A program made the translations under genes and the position numbers. From Mariprofundus micogutta (GTDB taxonomy: Bacteria > Pseudomonadota > Zetaproteobacteria > Mariprofundales > Mariprofundaceae), in contig NZ_BDFD01000009.1 of assembly GCF_001895085.1 (NCBI RefSeq), positions 1 through 64,000 on the forward strand: 64,000 nt of DNA. The letters are read 5' to 3'. Shown here piece by piece: positions 1-7,893 of this stretch (positions are counted from its first letter, which is position 1; the number at the start of each line of letters is the position of its first letter). A model generated the notes under the pieces. The model searched no databases, was not told the DNA's origin, and saw only the letters and a list, made by a program, of their open reading frames with translations.

Positions 1-113
1 CGGTCAACCTCATGCAGCGAAGGAATATCGCCGAATTGCTGGGAGGAAGCTCACCGCCTCCAAAGCGAAAACCGACCGTGAATCCTCGCCAGATGGCACT
101 GCTCAATGCTTAA
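1..113 (+). CDS. C-terminal end of an unidentified protein (partial)
   Basis: An open frame enters from the left edge (codons from position 3) and stops at TAA 111-113. It gives 36 residues rich in Pro, Arg and Lys and ending in RQMALLNA. The basic, proline-rich tail is compatible with a DNA-binding protein or a transposase end, but I do not recognise the family. It is cut by the window edge and is followed by about 165 bases with no clear gene. Confidence 0.45.
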   Translation, partial: VNLMQRRNIAELLGGSSPPPKRKPTVNPRQMALLNA

Positions 114-278
114 CCGGACAGCAGTGAAATTATATAAAAGAAATTTTTCATTTCTCCTCCTATCAGGTGCATGGGCAGGTAGGGGAAATATATGATGTTA
201 TTAGTTATTGGCTAACCAACAGCGGTATACCCTCATCAAGAGGGCGAATAAATAGATGCATGTATCTGGGGTGTGAAA
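114..278. other. AT-rich gap before the cassette-like gene
   Basis: No gene is seen here. It contains a short palindrome around TTGGCTAACCAA (about 212-223) and a small CCCTC/GAGGG hairpin near 231-246 just before the next gene. The base composition is AT-richer than the housekeeping genes downstream, which suggests the boundary of an acquired segment. Confidence 0.3.
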
Positions 279-677
279 ATGTCGAACATTTCGTTTGCTG
301 ATGCTTTTGGGAAATACAGTGCGAAACTTAAGAATGTGCAGTGGTCAGTGTGTGCAATTAATGAAGATGATGAATTGGTCATAAGCCTTTGGGAGCATCA
401 CATAGATAAAAACATAAAAGATAAATTGGTGTTTGAGGATTTTTTTGATCGGTGGTCAGGGCCAGGGAACAATGAATTTCGTACTAATGTTTCAAATGCC
501 TATAAAACAAATCAAAATGTTCGTTTAATTCTTGTGGTAACTAAAGAAGTTAATGAGATTCAAAATGGCAACAATGCAAGCACTGTGAAAAAATCATTTC
601 GAGTTCTAGATCATCTTATAGGAAGGGTCACAGAAATTGATGGTGAAAAATATACTATTAGTTTTAAGCTGATTTAA
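279..677 (+). CDS. Small hypothetical protein, integron-cassette-like family
   Basis: 132 residues from ATG 279; an in-frame GTG lies two codons upstream at 273. A GGGG-containing purine stretch (about 266-271) can serve as ribosome binding site for the ATG. No signal peptide or membrane segment is seen. The sequence (GKYSAKLKNVQWSV near the start, WSGPGNNEFR in the middle, a strand-rich C terminus) resembles, from memory, small hypothetical proteins often found in integron cassettes and other mobile contexts. The function is unknown. Codon use is clearly AT-richer than that of purA next door, which supports horizontal acquisition. It stands alone, convergent to purA. Confidence 0.6.
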   Translation: MSNISFADAFGKYSAKLKNVQWSVCAINEDDELVISLWEHHIDKNIKDKLVFEDFFDRWSGPGNNEFRTNVSNAYKTNQNVRLILVVTKEVNEIQNGNNASTVKKSFRVLDHLIGRVTEIDGEKYTISFKLI

Positions 678-678
678 T

Positions 679-771
679 CGCCTAGAAAGCAGCATTCGCA
701 TTTGAGTGTCCATTGTTGGCTGAAAGCAGCCATCTAGGTGAGGAGCAGTAAGTCTTTCTACACCCCTCACC
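679..771. repeat. Overlapping inverted repeats between cassette-like gene and purA
   Basis: Directly after the stop codon, CGCCTAGA (679-686) can pair with TCTAGGTG (733-740), enclosing a GGCTG/CAGCC hairpin (717-730). A second pair, GGTGAGG (737-743) and CCTCACC (765-771), overlaps the first right arm. The layout, a folded element right behind a small foreign-looking ORF, recalls a recombination site, but the GTTRRRY core of an attC site is not convincingly present. It could instead be the termination region of purA, although there is no T run. Confidence 0.4.
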
Positions 772-785
772 CGTCGACTATTTTG

Positions 786-2081
786 TTACAGATGAATGAT
801 GTGGTTACGATCCGGACCGGTTGAGAGCATGGTTACTTTGCAGTCACATACCTCTTCGATTCGTTTGAGCAGAGCTACGGCATTGGCTGGCAACTGATCC
901 ATTGAGGTTGCACCAAAGGTGTTTTCACACCAGCCCGGAAGCGTTTCATAAATCGGCGTCACGACTTCAAGCTGGGAACAACATGCTGGGATGGACTCCA
1001 GACGCTCCCCATTCAGTTCATAACCCACGCACAATTTTACTTCTTCAAGACCATCAAGAACATCCAGCTTGGTGATTGCCAGGCCGGTTACACCATTGAT
1101 GCGAACGGCATGCTGAACAACCGGACCATCAAACCAGCCGGTACGACGCGGACGGCCCGTGGTGGCTCCGAACTCATGACCTTTTTCTGCCATATGTTTA
1201 CCTGAGTTTTTCTCATCACACATGCCATCAGCATTATACAATTCAGTCGGGAAAGGACCGGCACCCACACGAGTCGTATAAGCTTTACAGATACCCAGTA
1301 CGGCATCCACCTGCCCCGGGCCGACACCCAGACCGGCAAGTGCTGCACCGGCAACGGTATTGGATGAGGTTACAAACGGATATGTACCATGATCAACATC
1401 AAGCATGGAGCCCTGTGCGCCTTCGTAGAGAATCTTGTCTCCGGCTTTGATGCGTTTCTGCAGTATCAACGGCACATCTGCAGCCAGTGGCAATAGACGT
1501 GCCTTGGCCAGCTCCAGTGCTTCATCCACATCGGCGCGATTCACAGGCTCTGCATTCAGATACTGGGTCAGCATAAAGTTGACGTATTCGATATTTGCAT
1601 CAATGCGTGCATCCAGATCATCCGAGGTCAGATCAATCAGACGGATGCCGCGGCGGGCGGTTTTATCTTCATAACAAGGCCCGATGCCTTTACCGGTTGT
1701 ACCGATTTTGCCTTTACCTTTGGCCGCTTCTCGCGCTGCATCAAGATCGCGGTGATATGGCAGAATCAGCTGACAGCGGTCAGAGATCTTCAGGCGATCG
1801 GCAACAGGAATACCCGCTTCAAGCAGCATGTCCATCTCTTCAACCAGACGGAACGGATCAACCACCGTACCGTTACCAATCAGGCAGAGTGTATCATCAT
1901 GCAGGATACCGGACGGGATATGATTCAATACAGTCTTTTTATCACCCAGTACAAGCGTATGGCCTGCATTCGGACCACCCTGAAAACGAGCGACCACATC
2001 CATATCGGGGGCCATAAGATCAACGATCTTACCCTTTCCTTCATCACCCCACTGGATTCCAATTGCAACTGTGTTTGTCAT
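786..2081 (-). CDS. purA: Adenylosuccinate synthetase
   Basis: Catalyses GTP-dependent condensation of IMP with aspartate to adenylosuccinate, the first committed step to AMP, in the cytoplasm. The 431-residue product has the family signature GDEGKGK near residues 12-18, the GGPNAGHT segment, and the GTTGRPRR-type GTP/IMP loop in the C-terminal half. Length is normal for bacterial PurA. I start at ATG 2081, preceded by TTGGGGATTG as ribosome binding site; an in-frame TTG at 2093 would add four residues. It follows hisZ on the same strand, the order hisZ-purA known from many proteobacteria. Confidence 0.96.
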   Translation of the reverse strand: MTNTVAIGIQWGDEGKGKIVDLMAPDMDVVARFQGGPNAGHTLVLGDKKTVLNHIPSGILHDDTLCLIGNGTVVDPFRLVEEMDMLLEAGIPVADRLKISDRCQLILPYHRDLDAAREAAKGKGKIGTTGKGIGPCYEDKTARRGIRLIDLTSDDLDARIDANIEYVNFMLTQYLNAEPVNRADVDEALELAKARLLPLAADVPLILQKRIKAGDKILYEGAQGSMLDVDHGTYPFVTSSNTVAGAALAGLGVGPGQVDAVLGICKAYTTRVGAGPFPTELYNADGMCDEKNSGKHMAEKGHEFGATTGRPRRTGWFDGPVVQHAVRINGVTGLAITKLDVLDGLEEVKLCVGYELNGERLESIPACCSQLEVVTPIYETLPGWCENTFGATSMDQLPANAVALLKRIEEVCDCKVTMLSTGPDRNHIIHL

Positions 2082-2101
2082 ATCAATCCCCAACTATTAA
2101 A

Positions 2102-2128
2102 ACCACGAAGATCACGAAGATCACGAAG
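2102..2128. repeat. Three 9-bp tandem repeats (AYCACGAAG)
   Basis: ACCACGAAG, ATCACGAAG, ATCACGAAG stand in direct succession between hisZ and purA, continuing into an A-rich run. The intergenic space (2082-2239) otherwise holds no gene. Short CACGAAG tandem tracts between genes occur in several environmental bacteria; their role is unknown. Confidence 0.8.
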
Positions 2129-2239
2129 AAAAAACATACGAATCATATCGTCTGCAAAGCAGAACAGTCTGATTCAAACCCATCCTGCAAGCCCGTCTTT
2201 CCTCAGTGACATCAGCGTCCTCTGTGGTGAACCTTCAAA

Positions 2240-3199
2240 TCAAACTGTGTCTATCAATGCCCATAAATCACAGGAAAAACCTGTAGCCGGCATGTCACGT
2301 CCATGTGCTTTCATCATAGCGTCATAACGACCACCATGCAGAACTGCATGCGCCACACCCTCTGCAAATCCTGCGAACAGAATAGCACTGTGGTAAAGAA
2401 AACGCGGCATGATTGCGGCATCAGCATAGACAGATACGCTGCCTTCCATCTTGCCACCGACTTCATTGACCAGCGAAAGTAATTCGCTTGCAGCAGCATC
2501 GAAATCATCATTGATAGCGCCGATATGATTTTCAATCCACTGTTTACCACTATTTCCGGTAGCAAGATCAAGCAGCGCCTGCCTGGCAGCTTCCGGCATA
2601 TTCTCACCATTCATCACTTCTGTCAGATCATCAGGTGAACGACGCGACAACAGTGCTGTCCAGGTTTCCAGCGGTGCAGTGCAACCTTTCACCAGTGCTT
2701 TCAGCAGCCCTATATGGCCCACCTGCAATACTGGTTTATTAAAACCTGCAGCCTGCATGGTCCGTGCTGCCAGATGCATGACTTCAATATCGCCGGCAGC
2801 CCCTGCTACGCCCAGACATTCCACGCCGGTCTGCCACTGCTGGCGAGAACCACCACGTTGATCAGGACGGGCCAACATTACTGTACCGGAATAACAGAGT
2901 TTCAAGACCTCTTCGCCCTGTAAACGTGTAGCAGCAATACGCGCAATCTGTGGTGTCATGTCAGAACGAATCGCCAGCGTCCCTGCACCGGCAGGGTCAG
3001 AAAACACAACAGTCTGGTCAGCCAGAAAACGGCCTGCACCTGATTTCAATGCATCCGGACGTTCCAGCATCGGTGGAATCACCTCTTCATAGCCGGACTC
3101 ATCAAACAGATCGAGTAACTTGCCCTGCATGGTCCTAAGTGCTTTCGCACGTGAGCCGATGGCATCATCCAGGCCAATTATCGGTTTATGCGAAGGCAT
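2240..3199 (-). CDS. hisZ: ATP phosphoribosyltransferase regulatory subunit HisZ
   Basis: A 319-residue histidyl-tRNA-synthetase paralogue without the anticodon domain. HisZ binds the short form of HisG and provides histidine feedback control of the first step of histidine synthesis. Class II synthetase motif 2-like residues (IRSDMTPQIAR near residues 77-87) and the N-terminal helix followed by EVIPPMLERPD are visible. Its ATG (3199-3197) overlaps the serA stop TGA by one base (TGATG), so translation is probably coupled to serA. hisG is not in the window. Confidence 0.9.
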   Translation of the reverse strand: MPSHKPIIGLDDAIGSRAKALRTMQGKLLDLFDESGYEEVIPPMLERPDALKSGAGRFLADQTVVFSDPAGAGTLAIRSDMTPQIARIAATRLQGEEVLKLCYSGTVMLARPDQRGGSRQQWQTGVECLGVAGAAGDIEVMHLAARTMQAAGFNKPVLQVGHIGLLKALVKGCTAPLETWTALLSRRSPDDLTEVMNGENMPEAARQALLDLATGNSGKQWIENHIGAINDDFDAAASELLSLVNEVGGKMEGSVSVYADAAIMPRFLYHSAILFAGFAEGVAHAVLHGGRYDAMMKAHGRDMPATGFSCDLWALIDTV

Positions 3200-4788
3200 C
3201 AGATACTCCCCAGTTCGGCAAAACGAACCGCCTGAACATGCTGTAATTCACTCATTTTGGTCAGAATGTTTTCTCCTGGAGAGGAATCTACCTGAATCAG
3301 CGCAACAGCACTGCCAGTATTTTCCCGACGACCCAGTCTGAAATCACCGATATTAATGCCTGCTTCAGCCAGCACGCTACTGATTGACGCAATCACACCC
3401 GGTTTGTCCTCATTCTGGAAGTAAATAAGATTGCCTGCAGGCGCAATTTCAACCTCACAGGTATCAAAACTGACAAAACGCGGCCGTGCCTCATCAAACA
3501 GCGTACCTGATACGCAACGCTGACCTTCATCACCTTCAACCTCGAGTCTGATCAGCGTTGCAAAATGTTCGGAGTTTTCACAGGCTGATTCCATCAACTC
3601 AATGCCGCGATCCTTGGCCAGCATACCTGCATTCACCGCGTTAACCTCTTCCATACTCTGAGATAACAGTCCTTGTAGCATCGCATTGATGAGCGGCTTG
3701 CGATTAATACCCGCCGCCTTGCCTTCAAAACAGACATTCACCTTGCTATAACCCGGCTTCATAGTCTGCCCCATAAAGCTGCCCATACGCTCAGCCAGCA
3801 ACATATAAGGAGAGAGCAGACGCTGCTCCTCTTCTGAGAGCGATGGCACATTCACCGCATTGGAAACGGTACCGGAGAGCAGATAGTCGGACATCTGTTC
3901 CGCGACCTGTACAGCCACATTTTCCTGAGCCTCATCCGTTGAAGCACCGATATGTGGTGTGAAACTGACATTATCCAGCTCAAATAATTTATTCTCACGT
4001 GCCGGTTCGTTCTCAAACACATCGAGAGCTGCGGCACGCAAATGTCCGGATTTACATGCATCATAAAGCGCATCCTCATCAACAATGCCGCCGCGGGCGC
4101 AGTTAACGAGGATGGAGCCCTTTTTCATACGGGCGATAATGTCAGCATTAATCAAGCCACGCGTCACATCCAGCAAAGGTACATGAATGGTCAGGATATC
4201 AACGGTTTCTGCCAGTTCGGCTACTGTTTCCACCTTGGTCACACCCATGGCCGATGCACGTTCATCAGAAATAAACGGATCATAGACAAACACGGACATG
4301 TGCAGGCCTTTCAAACGATCGCAAACGATCGCACCGATATTACCGGCACCGATAACACCGGCTTTTTTACCTGTTAATTCCATGCCCATAAAACGGGACT
4401 TTTCCCACTTTCCGGCTCTGGTCGATGCGGAAGCCTGTGGAATCATACGTGCGGCTGCGACAATATGAGATACCGCCAATTCAGCTGTTGTAATGGTGTT
4501 GCCGAATGGTGTATTCATCACCACGATACCGCGGCGCGAACAGCCCTGCACATCAACATTATCAACACCGATACCGGCGCGGCCAATGACCTTTACGCGC
4601 TTGGCTGCATCCAGCAGTGCACCCTTTAATGTTGTCGAAGATCGTACAGCAATGGCATCGTAATCACCGGCAATGGCCAGCTTTTCTTCATCTGAGAGGC
4701 CCGGTTTGTAATCCACTTCAACGCCGCGACTTTTGAACACCTCAATCGCGCGTGAGGACATTTTGTCTGCAATCCAAACCTTAGCCAT
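3199..4788 (-). CDS. serA: D-3-phosphoglycerate dehydrogenase (long form)
   Basis: Oxidises 3-phosphoglycerate to 3-phosphohydroxypyruvate with NAD, the first step of serine synthesis. The 529-residue length, with an intervening domain and a C-terminal ACT domain (about 455-529), matches the long form. The nucleotide-binding loop is GVIGAGNIGAIV (about 145-156), followed by the Arg/Glu/His catalytic set including the HIGAST segment. I start at ATG 4788 (MAKVWIADKM); GGAGTG lies about 11 bases upstream and a GTG at 4800 is in frame. It is transcribed ahead of hisZ and purA. serC lies at 12857-13939, not adjacent. Confidence 0.95.
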   Translation of the reverse strand: MAKVWIADKMSSRAIEVFKSRGVEVDYKPGLSDEEKLAIAGDYDAIAVRSSTTLKGALLDAAKRVKVIGRAGIGVDNVDVQGCSRRGIVVMNTPFGNTITTAELAVSHIVAAARMIPQASASTRAGKWEKSRFMGMELTGKKAGVIGAGNIGAIVCDRLKGLHMSVFVYDPFISDERASAMGVTKVETVAELAETVDILTIHVPLLDVTRGLINADIIARMKKGSILVNCARGGIVDEDALYDACKSGHLRAAALDVFENEPARENKLFELDNVSFTPHIGASTDEAQENVAVQVAEQMSDYLLSGTVSNAVNVPSLSEEEQRLLSPYMLLAERMGSFMGQTMKPGYSKVNVCFEGKAAGINRKPLINAMLQGLLSQSMEEVNAVNAGMLAKDRGIELMESACENSEHFATLIRLEVEGDEGQRCVSGTLFDEARPRFVSFDTCEVEIAPAGNLIYFQNEDKPGVIASISSVLAEAGINIGDFRLGRRENTGSAVALIQVDSSPGENILTKMSELQHVQAVRFAELGSI

Positions 4789-4866
4789 AATAATGATCAC
4801 TCCGAAAGAAGGATTGTCACACCGACAACGGAGTGCGTGGGCACTCTATAGCCAGTACTGTATGGG

Positions 4867-5217
4867 TCAACTTAGTTTTGGGTAGCCTTCAGTATCAGCA
4901 TCCAGTGCATCAAAAATCACGATTGAATGAATTTTGTCCCGATGTATTCGTTCCGTCTGATTGTTCGCAGCCAGCACAAATGAAATTGTCAGCGTTTTTA
5001 CTAACTGACCTTTTATATCATCGCCGTTTATTGTTCTCAGTTCATCTGTAGCCGGGAATCCTGTGCCATCTGGCTGTTTAAGGTATAGATGGGCGATTTT
5101 TTCTTTATTTACAGTCACATCCCCAAATGACGTTTTTATTTTAAATTCATTCTTTAGAACCTTGCCTGCAACAGCCTGACCATCTCGTAATATGAGCAGG
5201 TCTTTTGAATATGCCAT
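4867..5217 (-). CDS. Small hypothetical protein with beta-rich repeats
   Basis: 116 residues from ATG 5217, chosen because AAGGAG sits six bases upstream; the open frame extends further upstream without a ribosome site. The two halves each look like a short beta sheet domain: KTSFGDVTVNKEKIAHLYL and, later, KTLTISFVLANN followed by RIHRDKIHSIVIFD. This internal resemblance suggests a duplicated Sm-like or LSm-like barrel, as in uncharacterised proteins that describe a response to a small ligand or membrane surface. There is no signal peptide or transmembrane helix. It lies upstream of serA on the same strand with 78 bases between. Function unknown. Confidence 0.7.
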   Translation of the reverse strand: MAYSKDLLILRDGQAVAGKVLKNEFKIKTSFGDVTVNKEKIAHLYLKQPDGTGFPATDELRTINGDDIKGQLVKTLTISFVLAANNQTERIHRDKIHSIVIFDALDADTEGYPKLS

Positions 5218-5333
5218 CTCTCTCTCCTTGCCGGCCATGCCTGACCTGAGAATATGTGTAGCTGTGTTTATGACTTCACTGGCGGACACACCCGATGTTC
5301 ATTTATCGGACATTCAAGAGTGGCTCACTATAT

Positions 5334-5363
5334 TTGACACAGTATACGCTATCTCAGCATAGA
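5334..5363 (+). promoter_or_regulatory. Possible sigma-70 promoter upstream of rnd
   Basis: A consensus -35 box TTGACA (5334-5339) is followed after 18 bases by a weak -10 box CATAGA (5358-5363), about 140 bases ahead of rnd. The remainder of the divergent gap 5218-5503 shows no gene. Confidence 0.3.
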
Positions 5364-5503
5364 TTCCCGGATTAATATTCTTACCATGTTTCGACTGTAT
5401 GCAGCAGGAAACTATCCAGCCCATCTGTGACATTCCTGTTTATCTCCTTCACACCCATGAATAGCTTGCTGTCATGATGCCTCCGCATTGCTAGTATGCC
5501 GTC

Positions 5504-6706
5504 ATGCCGAATAACTCATTCATATTTATCGATAAGCAGTCCGAATTAGAAAAAGCAGCAGAGGCCATGGCCGCATGCAAGGTCCTCTGCGTGGATACCG
5601 AGTTTCATCGTGAATCCACCTACTACCCTGAATTTGCCCTGTTGCAGATATACGGCAATGGTCAGTGCTGGATCATCGACCCTATCAAACTGCCTGACCT
5701 GAAACCTGTATGGGATCTCATGGGCAACCCTGATATCCTCAAGGTATTCCATGCCGCACATCAGGATGTGGAAATCATTCTCAAGGAATCCGGCAACATG
5801 CCTTTGCCCTTGTTCGACACCCAGGTGGCTGCAGCCCTGCTCGGTTACGGGCAACAGGTTGGATTCGGCAATCTGGTTCAGCGTGTCACCAAGAAGTTAC
5901 TACCCAAGGGAGAATCTTTCACCGACTGGAAAGCAAGACCCCTCACGCCCAAGCAGCTGACCTATGCTGCCGATGATGTCATCTGGCTGATGCCGGTTTT
6001 CCAGCATCTTCAGGAGCGTCTTGAAGCAACAGGACGCACCTCGTGGCTGCAGGAAGAGCAAACCCGACTCAGTGACAAAAACACTTATGATAATGATGAA
6101 TCGGAAATATTCTGGCGTGTAAAAGGTGGAAGCAAATTAAAAGGCAAACACCTGTCAGCGCTGAGAGAGCTTGCAGCATGGCGAGAACGCGGTGCCAAAA
6201 GCCGGAATATTCCACGTCGCCGCATGATGGCTGACGAACCACTTGTTGAAATTGCGCGGCGTGACACCTTAAGCAGGGAAACAATGCAGCGCATGCGCGG
6301 CATCAACGATGGATTTATTAAACGTTTCGGCGCTGAAGTCACCGCGGCATGGCAGAAAGGTATCGAGGCCTCTGAAGACACATGGCCTAAAATGGCGCCT
6401 CGTCGCCACAATACCCGCGGCACCGACCTGCGACTGGAAATGCTCGACACACTGGTACGCCTGAAAGCTGAAGAAGGCGAAATCGCCTCGGCTATTCTGG
6501 CCAACAAATCCGATCTCTCCGAGCTGGCCTCATGGGGTTATCGCTGCAAAGGCGACACACCTGAACTGGCATGCCTGCACGGCTGGCGATATGAGTTGGT
6601 TGGCCACGATTTGATACGCTTGTTGCGTGGTGAAATCTGTCTGCATATCAACCCACAGACAGGTTTTCCTGAAATCACACCTATAACTCAGAACAGTGCA
6701 ACATGA
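5504..6706 (+). CDS. rnd: Ribonuclease D
   Basis: 3'-5' exoribonuclease that trims tRNA precursors. The 400-residue product starts with a DEDDy exonuclease domain: Exo I DTEFHRE (Asp31, Glu33), Exo II in the HAAHQDVEII segment, and Exo III YAADDVIWL with the catalytic Tyr. An HRDC helical domain follows (about 210-290, around LSALRELAAWRERGAKSRNIPRRRM), then a C-terminal helical part. Length fits the bacterial family. It overlaps the next gene by four bases (ATGA), so both form a coupled pair. Confidence 0.93.
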   Translation: MPNNSFIFIDKQSELEKAAEAMAACKVLCVDTEFHRESTYYPEFALLQIYGNGQCWIIDPIKLPDLKPVWDLMGNPDILKVFHAAHQDVEIILKESGNMPLPLFDTQVAAALLGYGQQVGFGNLVQRVTKKLLPKGESFTDWKARPLTPKQLTYAADDVIWLMPVFQHLQERLEATGRTSWLQEEQTRLSDKNTYDNDESEIFWRVKGGSKLKGKHLSALRELAAWRERGAKSRNIPRRRMMADEPLVEIARRDTLSRETMQRMRGINDGFIKRFGAEVTAAWQKGIEASEDTWPKMAPRRHNTRGTDLRLEMLDTLVRLKAEEGEIASAILANKSDLSELASWGYRCKGDTPELACLHGWRYELVGHDLIRLLRGEICLHINPQTGFPEITPITQNSAT

Positions 6707-7338
6707 AAGTCAGCTTTTCCATTGATGCCCTATCTCCAAGCGGGGCCAAAGCATGGCGTTTGCTTGAAAATGATGGCTGGCGTGAATGCATCTATGCTGA
6801 AACGCTAAAAGATGGCGATGCGCGTATTACAGACAAAAAGAGTGCTGAAGACTGGGCAGGTCGTCGCATGAAAAAAGACAAGCAACATGGCTTAATCCCG
6901 CAGCAGAAAGCAGGTACATTCGACTTTCTTATGCGTGGCATTTTTGCCCATGCCGTTCTGCACCGTGAATCTTCAGCGCCGGTGCCTGCAAAAGAGCAGA
7001 TGATTCAGTGTTTTGCAGCGCACAAGTCGGGCACACCGTGGCTGATATATCTGAATGTTGCAGGGCACTTCGCTGCACTCGATACCAGCAAGGTTTCCAT
7101 TATCACCAATCTGGACATTGCCGTGCGCGCAGAGATCACCTCCGGTGATGAATATATAGGCCCGAAAGCTGCCGCTAAAGAGACCATGATGAATGAGATC
7201 TATAAACAGTTTCTGGCCGGATGGCTGGATCACCTGAATTCATCTAACATGAATGTATTCGTTCCTGATCCTGAAAAACTGAAAGATGAATCCGTCTACA
7301 TCGAACTCATCCGAGACTGGCAGAGTGAACAGTACTGA
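6703..7338 (+). CDS. Hypothetical protein coupled to RNase D
   Basis: 211 residues whose ATG overlaps the rnd stop (ATGA at 6703-6706). No family is recognised. There is no signal peptide or membrane helix; the sequence has mixed alpha/beta character with a basic patch (GRRMKKDKQHG near residues 53-63) and a central hydrophobic stretch around FDFLMRGIFAHAVLH. The tight coupling suggests a role tied to RNA processing, but that is inference. A strong hairpin terminator follows. Confidence 0.75.
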   Translation: MKVSFSIDALSPSGAKAWRLLENDGWRECIYAETLKDGDARITDKKSAEDWAGRRMKKDKQHGLIPQQKAGTFDFLMRGIFAHAVLHRESSAPVPAKEQMIQCFAAHKSGTPWLIYLNVAGHFAALDTSKVSIITNLDIAVRAEITSGDEYIGPKAAAKETMMNEIYKQFLAGWLDHLNSSNMNVFVPDPEKLKDESVYIELIRDWQSEQY

Positions 7339-7373
7339 ATCAGCCATACTGACCTCGGCTATCCGACACCCAT

Positions 7374-7410
7374 AAAAAAACACCCCGCTTATCGGCGGGG
7401 TGTTTAAAAA
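7374..7410. terminator. Bidirectional rho-independent terminator
   Basis: CACCCCGC (7381-7388) pairs with GCGGGGTG (7395-7402), loop TTATCG. The stem is flanked by seven A before and a TTT-A-rich tract after, so it can end both the rnd operon (+) and the cold-shock gene (-). Confidence 0.9.
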
Positions 7411-7424
7411 AGAACTACGTTACC

Positions 7425-7628
7425 TTATTTAGCGTAAACGTTAGAAGCCTGCGGGCCTTTTGCTCCATCTTCTACATCAAATTCAACGCTCTGACCTTCA
7501 GCCAGAGATTTGAAACCATCACCCTGAATTGAAGAGAAATGTACGAACACATCATCGCCACCATCATCCTGAGAGATGAAGCCGAATCCTTTAGTATCAT
7601 TGAACCACTTAACAGTACCTGTTGCCAT
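7425..7628 (-). CDS. Cold-shock protein (CspA family)
   Basis: 67-residue single OB-fold protein that binds single-stranded RNA and DNA and melts RNA structure. RNP1 (KGFGFIS, about 13-19) and RNP2 (VFVHFSS, about 27-33) are complete, and the start GTVKWFN is typical. The ribosome site AAGGA lies eight bases ahead of ATG 7628. Upstream, about 130 to 265 AT-rich bases are free of genes, long enough for the temperature-sensitive 5' leader known for cspA mRNAs. Monocistronic, ended by the terminator at 7374-7410. Confidence 0.95.
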   Translation of the reverse strand: MATGTVKWFNDTKGFGFISQDDGGDDVFVHFSSIQGDGFKSLAEGQSVEFDVEDGAKGPQASNVYAK

Positions 7629-7893
7629 TATTTACATCCTTAATATATTTAATTTGTGCATAACATGTATTTAAAAGTGTTAACATTAAGATCAATCAAG
7701 GATCTACTAAATCAGCCTAAAAACACAATAAACAATATTTTTGCGAAGCACAGTATATAGCGTTGAGAACATCAGGCTAGAAAAAAGGTTTTTCAAACTC
7801 AAATTGAATGAACAACAGGCCCTCTGCCAATGAACAAAGAATCAGCAGAGGGCTTTAAATTTGTCGAGTAACTCAGGCTGATCCCTGATCTTG
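7629..7893. other. Gene-free gap holding the csp leader and parEC 3' hairpin
   Basis: No ORF is supported. The part next to csp is AT-rich and likely carries its promoter and 5' leader. The hairpin element 7818-7856 lies at the other side, behind parEC. Confidence 0.5.
7818..7856. repeat. 39-bp hairpin element, copy A (behind parEC)
   Basis: GCCCTCTGC (7819-7827) pairs perfectly with GCAGAGGGC (7845-7853). The element matches the one at 12796-12834 behind serC at 30 of 39 positions without gaps, and the similarity runs a little further into TCGAG. It probably acts as a terminator for parEC (minus strand), though the T run is poor, and may be a member of a dispersed REP-like family. Confidence 0.65.

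Noticed and set aside
679-740. Possible attC recombination site
   Set aside because: The inverted arms are present but the conserved GTTRRRY/RYYYAAC core cannot be placed; only kept as an inverted repeat and a hint.
1595-2327. Plus-strand ORFs across purA and into hisZ
   Set aside because: Antisense to clear PurA and HisZ coding sequence; repetitive unlikely composition.
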